Source of the DNA: Copromyces sp. CBS 386.78
Lineage: Eukaryota; Ascomycota; Sordariomycetes; Sordariales; Sordariaceae
Reading direction: 5' to 3'
Length of the DNA stretch: 64,000 nt
Assembly: GCA_030685235.1 (NCBI GenBank)
Contig: MU839116.1
Location: forward strand, 248,001-312,000
Shown: piece after piece, positions 22,896 through 34,204 of the stretch
How the letters are laid out: each line of letters starts with the position of its first letter
Numbering within the stretch: position 1 is the first letter of the stretch
Program-made: the position numbers and the translations under genes
Notes under the pieces: model-generated
What the model was told of the DNA's origin: nothing
Databases searched by the model: none
Seen by the model: only the letters and a program-made list of their open reading frames with translations

Positions 22896-25800
22896 GGAGG
22901 GACTATTTGGTGCGGTGCTGCTGTGACGTGGTCTATGTGGAAGATGAATGAGGAAAGGGATGCTACCCTGGAGGCAGCTGGAAATCATCAATCATCGATA
23001 GATGGATGGACTCACGGAGAATCTCAAGAAGTGTGTCTAAGAGAGCTGAAAGCAAGCAGGCAATGAAATGATAATGGTAGAATTGCATAAGCAAAAGATT
23101 GGACACGTCAATACCGAACGATATTATGTAGCCCAGCTGCAATCACAAGGCTTCGATATGTCGGCACTTGGACCCCGTCGGCTCGTTGGCTTGTCTGTTC
23201 TGTATGTGAATGTGACAAGGAGTAATCTCCATGACAGAAAGACTCACAGTATCCAGCAGTAGGCTATAGACCATAGACCTAATACAGATGACAGACACAA
23301 TCCAAAGAGGAAGCCAAGTCGTGATCCAGCCTTGCAGCCGTGCTGGGGACCGAGCTGACGTTCGGTCCTCTACAGCACCACTTGCTAGATGTTGGGTATC
23401 AAGATGACCAATATGGCCAATGTGACTAGAAAGGGAAATAAATCCCAAACCGACAACCAAAATCAGAAGAAGCAAAGTTCAAACGTAAAAAGGAAGGAGA
23501 ACCCGGTTAGGTAACGGGCAAACGGTGGGACCGGTAGACCGTTACCGGGAGAACGGAGCCGTGCTTGCATTTCGCATTTTTGCGTGGCTGCGTGGCTGCC
23601 GGGTTGCCGGGGCTTGAGTTTGCATTTTGGACGGTTGGACGTGGAAAAAAAAAAAAAGACTAAGATATCGATGTCGAGATGTGGTCAGGGTGTTTGTTGA
23701 TGGTGTTGAAGGACGGCGCTACCTCTAGTGGTGGTGGCCTCCCGATATGGTGGTGGTTGGGTGGCATTCAGCCAATGGGGTACGTACCTTTTCTGGTGTA
23801 CATACTAGTGGACTGCGATAACACTAGCATCACATTACCTCCCGACATGCGGTCCGGAGTCCGGACGTGGAATATGGCCGGATTTGTCGGTACGTCGCTG
23901 GTGACGACGTCGAAGTATCTACCCTTGGTTACTTGGTAGAGATTTTGAGGTTGAAATGGAAGTCAACCTCACGATATCAGATCGGTGTTCGAACTCGGTG
24001 TGATAACCCTAGAGGGTTCTTCTACACGATATGATTAGAACATTCAGACAAAGGTTGGATCACGTCAATCTACCTACCATGATCGGTTTCTTCTTACTAC
24101 ACTTTCTGTTCATCGTTGACCTCGAACCTCCCCTCCCGTCCCCACACAATGAGGCTCTTTTCAGACGGGGAGGTGGCCGCGTCAACAGGCCCGCTCTCAC
24201 CATCTAGTCTACCTCTAGTCTCGGATTCGGCTAATAAGGCACGGGCATGGTTGGGCAGGGCGACCACTCGACATCACCATCGAGACTAACGAATTCAAGA
24301 CATGACATGGCCCTGGAAGTCTCAAACTCAACAAATAGGAACAAAAGGAAGGCCTAGTAGGAGATTGTGGATGTTGGTGCGAAGTGTGTGATGGAGTCAA
24401 AAGTGTCCAAGACGTTGAAGCTAGTGGTGTAAGTCTCAAAGCGGAAAAGGAAAAGGAAAAGAAAGAAGAAAAGGAGTTTAGCGCCATCGAGGGGAACGAA
24501 CGACTCGGGATGGATGGGTGGCATGGCGGGCATCCATCGATCCAAGTCGAAGTCGCATGCGACCCCCTTTCTTGGCTTGGCTTATTGAGAGCAGAGGGAG
24601 GTATAAGTCACTAGCCTAGTCTGGAAAGAAACCTTCTTCTGAAGGCTGCCTCTCTTTCTCTCCCGGGATGGAGCTATACCGTGAACACTGTTCCGTGTTT
24701 CCCGAACGAGACTGTGGGATCGGTGTTGTGTTGGGCATGGAGCACTAATACGTGAGGCTACGTACGCAGGTCCCGGAGACTAACTAGTGTTGGCAATTAC
24801 GGAGGGGAGAAGGTCGAGAACGCCATGGACTTTAGTTTAGTATCTCATGGAAGACTTGGGAAGCAAGTTAGTACTGGTAACAAGGAAGGGGGAGTGACCG
24901 AGCTGGATGGAGATGAAAGAGAAAGGGGCTTGGAGAACATGACAGCTCTGAACTGGAAAGAGAATCCATTCCTAACGTGGAAGCCGACATGAAGCTGTCC
25001 TGGATGTTTCGGGCTTTGCTTTGGAGGTTGAGACTGGAGAGTAGACAAAAAGTGTGGAAAAACACCATGAGGTCACTGCCGGTGAGGAGGGTCTCAATGC
25101 AACCCTGACCCTCAAAAGGATCTGCCGGAGCCGAGTGGGAGAACAGACTGTCGGTTTCAGGAAAATGTGCTAAAGAAAGCTCAAACCAGATTCGCTGCCT
25201 CAGCTCAGCCCAGGGAAAAACGTGTTTCTGGGTTAGAGCTGTTGGAGTTTGCAGCATGTGATTGGTCGCGTTGACACCTGAGGTTGAACCTGAGCCACAG
25301 ATTGATGTTGATTTGATGTTGGGCTGGCTGCCTCTTTTGTGTTTGCTGATAGTTGCTGCGGATACCGCCATCCATCTGTACCGGAGCCCGCTCGGACCAT
25401 CGATGGAGCCACCCACAAAAGGCCAAGAAGGCGGCTGGAGATCATCTGTGGCGTCGCTGAAAGGCTCGTCTATGTTTCCTAATCGGGACTTGCTGGGCTG
25501 CCAAGACCGACCAAAGACAATCCACAATTCGCGACTTTGTCCTTTGTGTCACCGTCACTTTGCCATGAAGAGCAGCGATCAAGAGCCTCCTTTTTATTTG
25601 GCGTCCTCCTTGGCTTACGGGCTGGATATGGGTGGATTATGCTGGGTGATGATGGCTGGAGAGGGATGACGGGATGACGGAGCACGAGGGTTTTCCAATT
25701 CCATGATATTGAGGCTCGAACAAGGCTCTGACGACAAACTCCGAGGCTCCGAGCAGGGCAGGGTCACCACGCCAACCCCATACCGCTCGCTCCAAAGATC

Positions 25801-26882
25801 TGGCATCGGACCCAAACACGATGAGGCGTCCCACTTCTCCTGCATGCAGCGGCTCCAATTCCCAGGTGGACTAGGATCAGTTATCAAAACATGGTCTTCC
25901 TGGCCTTACACAAGTCATTCACACAGCCTGTGGAGTAAAGCCGTTGTGGTCGTCGTGACGTTCGCCATACGGTTTCCCACACCCACACTAGACTTGACTT
26001 GTACCTGCGTTGGGATGGAAAAAGTCAGGACGCCTCATGGCCTCATCGGATGCCCGATTCGCAACTTGTATCGCCCTCCAAGTGACTCTCCGCGATGGAG
26101 TTCATGCAGCTTTACAGCTTGGTAGGGGTTCTTTGCTAGTCATGACTCCAACTCCCGCGAGCCATCATACACTGCGAACTAGCATCTATCCCTTCCATTC
26201 CCTTCCTTTAGTGCAGGGACGAAGGGTTGAGGTCGAGCGGCTGATGAACATCCATCTCCATCTCCGACATGTTAGTGGACGATGCGGCCCGGCGTGAGCC
26301 TTGGGCTCGGGGAACACCTGGTAGAATCATGAGGTGTTGACCGGAGAAAGTCGTGATGGCTTCTTCGTCTGACCGGACATGGAACTACGTACCGCTTACA
26401 CACATTGATCGGTTTACCTCCACGGCCCTAGTCAGGGGGGATGCCGTTCAACATCCTCCACCACTCCTCCACATGGCCTTTCAACGGTGTGTGTTTTCTT
26501 CTTCATGATGATGGGATCAATTTTATACAAAAGGTCTCAAACATCGCCTCCCAAGTTGCCATCACGACCCATCATTCAGCAGCATCGAGCCATCTGAACA
26601 CCACTCCGACAAGTTGTCCAGGGATTCACCATCAGGATCTGAACCGAACGCCGCCGCCGCCAATCTCTTTTTTCTTCCAGACTTTCCAATAGTGCATCAC
26701 AGCTCGTATTGACTTGCAGTTGCCTTGGTTTTTTCTCTCAGCTATACCAGCCATCCCTTCACCGAGTTCGCTTCACACCTCGACAACGACACTATTCTTG
26801 TTCCCTTCTCCATCACCAAGAAGTGTTGTTTGGGAAGGTTTTCTCCAAATCCCATAACCACCAAGGATCCATCTTTGTCACC
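22896..26882. other. 4-kb stretch without a recognised gene
   Basis: Contains the 3' flank of the proteasome gene and the promoter of the next gene. The longest open frame (25527-24868, minus, 219 codons) has no recognisable domain and irregular codon use, so I do not call it. A 14-A run lies near 23644-23657. No RNA gene, LTR or RIP-like block is visible. Confidence 0.45.
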
Positions 26883-28188
26883 ATGTCTGACGGACGTAAG
26901 TACCTCTACCTTGTTTATGTCACATCCGACACTCCTCCCTACCCACTCTCACTCACTTGCCGTTCTCCTTGGATTCCATCCACACAGGCATGACACTGGC
27001 AGACACATACCCCTTTTGCCTCCCTATAGGGATTTTCCACATCCTCCACTGCTGTACGCCCTCACCCACTGCCGCTCACACCTTCCAACCCGCCCATAAC
27101 CACTCATGCCCTTCCAAGACCCATACACACACCCATGGTAGAGGTTCAGGTGCGTACTAGGGACGCCACCACCACAAAACTTTACCCAAACAGGAGGTGG
27201 ACAAAGCTTCATACATATCCCGAACCAAAGAACAAAGGAAAAGTCCATGTCTTTTCAGAATATCCATCACCATAACATTGCAAATAATGTTTCCGAGCAA
27301 AGATATTCCTTGGCTCCATTACGCCATCATTCCTTCCCTTTTGCCTCGGCCTTGGGCATTACCACTACCAACAAGCACAACCAAGCAAGACCCCAACTCC
27401 ATCGCTCCTTCCCCTTACCTTTAAAATTACCAAGCACAACCAAGCCAGACTCAATCACTCCTGAGCATTACCAAGCAAGAACCACCCCCTACCCCATATC
27501 CCTGCCATCACCACTTCGGTACCTTTGCGTCTTCCCTCAACCGAAACTAACCCCCTACTTACCACAGTAAACCCCCTCCGCGAAGCCCGCGTAGCCGAGC
27601 TCCTCTCCGACTTCCGCACCCTCCAATTCTACATCGCCGCCGCGCCCACCTCCCCCGGAAACCCAGACGATTACTACACCGAAGGCTGGGCCGCGCTGCG
27701 CCAATGCGCGCTGGACGGACAACACATTTTGAACTGCGCAGCGGACATCAGCATCCCGTGCGCGTCGGGCCCCGGGCCGGATGAGCAGGCCAAAGCCGAA
27801 CTCAAACAGGTTTTGTTGGACGCGTACGCGAGAAGACACGAGGGACAAAAGATTTATTTGAGGCAGGCGGCGGCGCAGAGGTGGGTTGGGTGGAGGGATA
27901 GTGTTTTGAATGGGGGAGGAATTGGAGGGAGTATGGAAGGGGTGGATGGGCAGTTGAGGGTTGTGAGTATTTCCTTTTCTTTCTTTGTGAAAGTGGTGGT
28001 GATGCTGGGGATGTGTAAATGGGAGACAAAGGCTGACAAAAAGACAAAATCAGGAACTAGCAATCATCACCGACGAAGCAGTCTATGCCGAGCTCCAAGC
28101 GAACGACATCAACATGGGCCGCTGGATAGACGAGGACCCGAGCCTCAGGGACGTCCAGAGGTGGATTCGCTCGAGGAGGCGGTGCTAA
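26883..28188 (+). CDS. Unrecognised conserved-looking protein, 180 residues
   Basis: Model with three exons: 26883-26895 (13 nt, MSDG), 27568-27962 and 28054-28188. Intron 2 (91 bp) is GTGAGT..TCAG. Intron 1 (672 bp) is GTAAGT..CACAG with an ACTAAC box 20 bp from the acceptor; it is long for such a gene, and a further exon or a different start is possible. The joined frame reads MSDG-LNPLREARVAEL without interruption. Exon 2 has strong C-ending codon bias, then a mixed Arg-rich helical segment (AYARRHEGQKIYLRQAA) and ends with DVQRWIRSRRRC. No signal peptide, membrane segment or known catalytic motif. I do not recognise a family. Good coding character in exons 2 and 3 and the exact phase match at both introns support a real gene; exon 1 is less certain. 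Confidence 0.62.
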
Positions 28189-29591
28189 GTCACTCGTCGC
28201 CCGTCGCTACCTACCTATCGACACGACACGACACAATCGAAGGAATTACCGACGAGTCCAGTCCAGTCCAGTCCAGTCACTCGGGCCGACCGTGGCGATG
28301 GCGATGATGGGAGGTATAGAGGGACACAATATCGCCGATATGTCCTCTTTTCCTCTTTCTCTCCTTCTCGCCAACGACAACTACGACAACATTGATTCCT
28401 GAAAAGGACCAATCAACATACCAACCCACCAGCGGGTGACCTCTGAAAAAGGGAGGTTAACGACACACACACAACACCACACAACCTTTCGCTTCTCTGC
28501 TGGTCAACAGTTTTCTGTTCTCTTCTTTGCATCTTGCATCACCGTTTACACAAAAAGGGGGTTAGAGGGGGTTTCTTCCTTCTTCGTTATTTGTTCTTGC
28601 TGGCTTCTTGTTTTTGTTCGACTCTGCTTTGGTTTCAGTCTGTTTTATGCATGGAAAAGCATACGAAGGGGACATAAAAGTGGGTTTTTGTATTACAGCA
28701 TTTTCGCCGTTCTTCGTTTTTTCTTGTTTTGTTTCGTTTCCCTTTTTCAATTTTCCTTTTTGTTCCGTTTGGCTTTTTTGAAACTGCATGTACATACTTG
28801 CTTCTCCTTTCTGTCATGGGGGTGTCTGGTACGCCCTTTGGAAGTCTTTTGGGTGACGCCTGTCAGGGCTTGTGGTGGGAAGATATCTCGGAGTGGATAG
28901 CTATGGAAGATAGGGAGATCTGATGTTGATTACTGCCTGGTGCAGGGGACTTATTGGGGTTATGTTATCTATCTATATAGGAGAGATGAGGACGTAGTGG
29001 CAATGAGATATCTATCCAGTACAACAAATGTTTCTCAGACACGGCAGCTGTGACATGACTGAGGATTGACCGGTCTGAGTCGGCCATCTTCGAGCTTAGC
29101 TTGGAGCTTGTAGTGCGGTTTTTGATAAAACTTTGCTTAACCCTCTCCTTAACCCTCAAGGTCCTCACGATACCAATTGCCACACTTACAAAGCGAATAC
29201 GAAAGTTAAGCAATTACCAAGAAGAGTAGACTTTGGCACCCAGATCTTGGTGAGACTGGGAACTTGCAAGTAATCGATGGCATGTGAGTATCAAAAAATT
29301 TTGCGGTGGAGGAAAAGAAGGTCATGCATGACCAGTGTCTACTTTGCGAGACATATTTCGACCCCGGTTGTGCCGATGTATTATCGTGGCTATGGTCAAT
29401 CCCATCATCACAATGATGCAATCACGGCGCAGGGAGAACTCAAAACTCTAGGGCAAGTATAACTAGAAGGAAAAGTTCAAATAAAAATTCGATACTGAGC
29501 TCACATCCTTCAACTCCAAGTACTACTCACTAGCTAGCTGTACAAACAACATCCAGCCAGAGATATCCAACCCCGAGCAGAACGCCACCGC
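28189..29591. other. Convergent intergenic region
   Basis: 3' flanks of the unrecognised gene and the TMEM234 gene. A T-rich stretch (about 28560-28800) contains a 154-codon open frame that is Phe/Ser-rich and looks non-coding. AGTCC pentamers lie at 28255-28279. Confidence 0.45.
28255..28279. repeat. AGTCC pentamer microsatellite
   Basis: Four perfect AGTCC copies plus one imperfect copy lie just after the stop codon of the preceding gene. Confidence 0.85.
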
Positions 29592-30283
29592 TCAAACATT
29601 TTGCTTGCTCTGAACACAAAGCGCAATCCCGCCCAAGCAGAGGAGCATTCCTACCATGGTATCTGGTGCGTTTCCCGTTATTAGCATCTTTTCTTTGGCT
29701 CCCCGAATGGTAGAAAAGAAAAAGAGTAGGTAAGTAGGTAGGTACTCACCACGACTAATAACCTTGCCCTCAACCCACCACTCGCCGATGACCGTAAACA
29801 GGAAAGCGGTGGTGTTGACGATCGGAACCGTTAGGCTGAGTTCTGTTTTATGTTATGCTTCCCGTTAGTTAACCTCTTCTTCATCACCCCTCTTCCCCCT
29901 TCAGAGGATCAGAGGACAAGACAGGGTACCTAGGTATACATGCCTGAACCACCAACTAGCAAAAAGAACCACAAACTCCCACTCAAGTTAATCCCCAACG
30001 GCAACGCATACCTCCAGTTCTTGACCAGGTCTGTCACCGCGAACCAGGCCCCCAGCACCTTTCTCTTGACTGCGCTTCTCTTTACCGAGTCTCGCTCGAG
30101 AAGCGGGTGAGGAGGAGGATTATGCGCCTTGGCGGCTCGACGGAGGAAGGGCGTCGTGAAGCCCCAGGCGAGGCCGACGAGGAGGAAGGAGAGGATGTAG
30201 TTCAGCAGAGGGGGTTTGGATGGTGTGCCTGCGCCGGGGGAGGGGAGGGGGGTGGATGTGGGGGTTAGGAGTGTGGTGGACAT
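29592..30283 (-). CDS. TMEM234-family membrane protein
   Basis: Three exons, 30283-29944, 29842-29750 and 29662-29592, give 167 residues. Intron 2 (87 bp) is GTGAGT..CCAG with a GCTAATAAC branch site. Intron 1 (101 bp) appears to start with GC (CAG/GCATGT) and ends AACAG with a CTAAC box; only this donor keeps the frame, since GT choices nearby run into TAG or shift phase. Seen: four hydrophobic segments (YILSFLLVGLAWGFTTPF; LPLGINLSGSLWFFLLVGGS; LSLTVPIVNTTAFLFTVIGEWW; MVGMLLCLGGIALCV), EamA-like in layout. The block ELSLTVPIVN aligns with the conserved D/E-L-T/S-L-T/A-VPI of the TMEM234 family. Function in fungi is unknown; the family is related to small DMT-type transporters, and no substrate can be inferred. 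Confidence 0.86.
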
Positions 30284-31482
30284 TTTTGCCGTGTGTGTTG
30301 GGTTGGGTTGGTAGGTAACGTGTTGTTGGTACCTGTTCTAAGCAGTGGTCGTGGAGGGTCGTGGAGCGTGGGTTTGCAGCTCTGCTTCTTCCTTGATGGA
30401 TCGGTGATTGATCACGAGGTGCTACCTATCCAAATTTGTTCGAGTTGAGCAGGGGATGATGCTCGAATCGGGAAAAAGCAAAAAAGTCCCAAGGCGGGAT
30501 GTGACAGTGGTCGGTCTCCGGGACCCGCACGCAATTCGGTGGTGGGTAAGGTAAAGATACAAATAAAGGCTGCTGAAACTTTCGAAACAAGCAGACGGAC
30601 GGATTGGGTGCCGGTGTAAGCGCGAGTGATGATGATCACAAGCTGGCGTATGAAGTGAAAAACAAAACAAAACTCAATCAAGGGAGGCCTCAGTATCATA
30701 AATTTCCTGAGCCTCACACCCCAAAGAACGTGATTTTGGTGTCGACGGCTTCACCGACGGACCCGGCCGAGTGTGGAGATGCTGGACGATGGAGGATAGT
30801 TGAAAAGTTGCCGGAGAGCGGGCGGAGTCAACCGATAAATGTCAGAACGTTTCTTCACTTTCTTGTCTTGCCGAGACGAGGCTGGGATTTCTCCGTGTCT
30901 TTGCTTGCTTGCTTGCTTGCTTGACTTTGCCGGTATAAGCGGATCCGTGGTATGGAGCTATAGACTAGGAAGAAAGAGTGAGCCATGTTGGTCAATTGTC
31001 AAAGTGGTACGAGGTGTACATACAAATACCATGTAAACAAAGCCCTGATACTAGTCGGTGCGGGCGGCTGAGGTCTCAAGAGTGAGGCTGAGGGCTGTGA
31101 GGAATCTGGAGACGATGGAGATGGCAAGAAATGCAAGAATTCAGCTGAACATGGAAAAGGTCACCAAAGGCGTCAAAGATGTGCAATTCTCAGCCCTGCC
31201 CGGATTTTCCGATAGTTCAGGTTGCCAACTTTGGATGTCGTTGATCGGGGCTTGTCAACAAAGTGCGAGTTGAGATGGTGACGAAACGCCACGGTGTGGT
31301 GGCTTGAGGCTGGTGGGTACGGTGAGGTTACAGTGGGCTTCGGGGTTGCCCCGGAGTCCGGGGGCCTTTATCGATAGCGGCTACAGGTGTGCCGAGTGGT
31401 GGACTTGTGTGGCTGAGGACTTAGACCCGTTATTTTGTGGGCCTTCAATCCTATAACTTTCGGATTTACCGTGCCGATTGAT
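30284..31482. other. Promoter side of TMEM234 gene up to the retroelement
   Basis: Normal-composition DNA without a recognised gene. A TTGC tetramer run lies at 30901-30922. Base composition changes abruptly at the left end of the retroelement (31488). Confidence 0.5.
30901..30922. repeat. TTGC tetramer microsatellite
   Basis: Five TTGC copies in tandem, in non-coding DNA. Confidence 0.85.
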
Positions 31483-31487
31483 CTTAT
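31483..31487. repeat. Target-site duplication, left (element A)
   Basis: CTTAT directly precedes the first base of the left LTR and is repeated exactly after the right LTR at 44411-44415. Confidence 0.92.
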
Positions 31488-31667
31488 TGTTAGATTAGAG
31501 GGTGGATATTTGGGTTTCTGGCTATACTCAATTTGGGTTAGTCGCCCAGCCCCCTAGATTACTAGTTTCTGGGTCCCTCTAGGATATTCTAGCACCCCCT
31601 AGACCTTCTGGGCGAGTTAATTATATATACTCTTTAATTAATTAATTCTATATAGTTACATTTGATA
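31488..31667 (+). repeat. Left LTR of element A (180 bp)
   Basis: Starts TGTTAGATTA and ends TTTGATA (original CA end changed to TA). By eye it differs from the right LTR at 32 of 180 sites, and 31 of these are transitions. The outer part keeps its G and C; the inner end is mutated to TA-rich sequence. Confidence 0.93.
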
Positions 31668-33972
31668 ATTAATAGTCTAATTTGCGTATTTACGATAAGA
31701 AGCGCTATAATAACCGATATAAGCAATATCCCTACGAAATTAACAATGTTAATTATATCTCTGTTAAAGGAATCTACTAATAAAGTTATTATAGTCGTCT
31801 TTAAGACTTAAAGTGATTGGCTTAATTAATACGAAGCCTTTAAGCGATTAGTTAGAAATAATTAAAATTTCGGCAATTGGTTATTTAAGGAAGGGCTTAT
31901 AATTTAGAGGGTCCTACTTTCTAAGCCGGAAGATTTCTTTTTTATAAAGCCCGTAAAAGATTGTATATTAGCGGCCAAAAAAGAATTTATTAAATTTAAT
32001 AGAAGAATCCGAATTAAAAAAGTCGTAGCGATAATTATTATAACAATTACGATAAATATTATTATAACCTAAATTTAAATTTAAATTTAAACTTAAATTA
32101 ACGAAGACGGTATTAAGACCGCCGCTACCGCTACCGTTTAATTCTAGCAAGAAGTTAGGGAAAATTCTAACGATGAAAAAGATTTTAAAAAGGAGGATAA
32201 ATATTATATTAAATAAAATATTAAAGAAGATATAGTAATTAACCCTACTATAGTCTTTATTATAAGAGGAAAGGCTATTTATAATTAGGCTAATAATACG
32301 TATAATACCCGCTATAAATATTAGAAGGATTTTGATAACGTTAATACGAGAGTTTATAATTAGATAAATATTTATATTATTAGTTACTTCGCTAATATTA
32401 TTTTCGAATAGGATAAATCTACTTATGAATAATTGAAATAAATTAAGTATTAGATTAATTACCGCCCTATCGATTAAATCGTTACCGCTTAGCGAAAATA
32501 TTAAACTTTTATTAAAGAGACCGCTAAAAAACAATTTAAAGACTTTAAAAAGTGGGTTTCAAATTAGGAAGTCCTTATTACTAACGGTAAGAAACTAAGT
32601 ATTAGTAAAGTTATTTCCTCTATTTTATAATTTACTAATTTTATTAATATAATTTGCGAATATAAACTTATTTAGGTAAATAATACTTAAAAGTTTAATT
32701 ACAATTTAGAAGATTTATATTTAAATTATAAAAACGTATCCGCTAATTTTAAAAGGGTTAGTATATTAGAATATACTATATTACTAGCCGGTAAAAAAAT
32801 TATAGTTCGTAGCGTTTAAGGTACTAATTAATTTGGTTCGAAAGAGTTTATATTTAAGAGGGAGGACGCTTTTAATTTTAATTATAAAAAAAAGCAGAAG
32901 GTATATATAAAGAAGAAACGTAATATAGATAAAAATACGAATAATTCTTTATAATTAAAAAAGAAAGGGGGATTTGCGCTGCTATATAAAATATATGAAT
33001 GAAGCCCTTACTTAATAATACGCTACTAGTATTTAATACCTAAAAAAAGAGATAATTTTGTTTAGAAGTTTAATAGCTCTATTTAAAAATTTATTAATAA
33101 GAATTTTGAAAAGTTTCCCGAAATTAGTAAAGAGGAAGAGAAAGTTAGGAATTAAATGTGGGACCGCTTTATTATTTTTATATAAATTGCTACTTTAAAA
33201 ATTTAAAGGCGACGAGAAATCGGCACCTATAATTTAATATTTTTCGTTAAATAAAGTACTTTTAATATAAGTAACGGAAGGGATATTTACCTTTTTAAAA
33301 ATTTAATAATCTTCAATTTTAGAGCTTCCCTTTATATTTTTAACGAAATTAATTATTTTTCTACGTTTTGAATAACGTCCTTAGAGGATTACGTTTGGGT
33401 TAGAAATTTTTAAATATTTATTAAGGGTTTTAGGACTATTAATATAGAAGTATAGAGAGAGAGGGGAATTCTACGGCTATGGCTAAGAGAAGTCGCCTTC
33501 TACTTTAATTTTACTATAAATTTTATATTTTTACGCCTATTTCGAAAGAAAGGTTTTTACTAAGATTATAAACTACTTAGTAATTGCCTTCGTCAGCTAG
33601 ATAGGTCGATTTTCTATTTTCTTTAAAAGATTTATTATTAAACGGTTTTCGAATATTTTCCCCTCTCCTTTAACTATATTACTTTCTTCGTTTAATAAAA
33701 CCGTTTTAATTTTTATATTAGCCGTCGCGCGTATAAAATACCCATTTAATTCTAATACGAATAGTTCGGTCACTATAATTTATAAATTTTCAAATACTTT
33801 TATAATATTAAGGGCGCTAGATTTAAAGGACTAATAATTTATTCATATAATATATATAATATATTTAAAATTAAACGATAAATTATACGAAAATTACGTA
33901 ATTAAAATTTTAAATTAAGAGAACGTTTCGCCGTCGATTTTTTCGAATATAAATAAAGGAAAAGAGGTTTTA
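31668..33972 (+). pseudogene. Element A gag and N-terminal integrase remnant
   Basis: AT-rich remnant between the left LTR and the inserted element B. It should hold gag, protease and the start of integrase from position in the copia family. The only part I can recognise directly is the first integrase block with the aspartate of AVDFF at 33936-33938. Stops occur every few codons. The frame at the right edge continues at 41361 across the insertion. Confidence 0.75.
33968..33972. repeat. Target-site duplication, left (element B)
   Basis: TTTTA precedes the left LTR of element B and recurs exactly at 41356-41360. Confidence 0.9.
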
Positions 33973-34204
33973 TATTACGGGGTAGGACACCGTTAGGGGT
34001 GAGGTTGGATAAACGTAGTTGTACGAAGAAGGAAAGTAGGAGGAGGGAGGAGTACAATCTAGATATAGGGCAGGCTATACCGTGCCCAGGATCCAAACCG
34101 AGGCCCACTAGTACGTACGTACATACGGTCCTATTAGCCAATAGCTAATAGATTCGACCATATAGTGCCCAATGCTATATACTATTATAGGTAATCCTAT
34201 AATA
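33973..34204 (-). repeat. Left LTR of element B (232 bp)
   Basis: Same length as its partner at 41124-41355. The inner (right) half is strongly RIPped, for example TACGTACGTACATAC where the partner has TGCGTGCGTGCATGC. Confidence 0.93.

Noticed and set aside
24868..25527. 219-codon minus-strand frame
   Set aside because: No domain, mixed codon use and several overlapping frames; not enough to call a gene.
31968..32534. 188-codon minus-strand open frame, rich in Ile/Asn/Leu
   Set aside because: It lies antisense to RIPped copia DNA; the composition is a by-product of AT-rich sequence with few stops on that strand.
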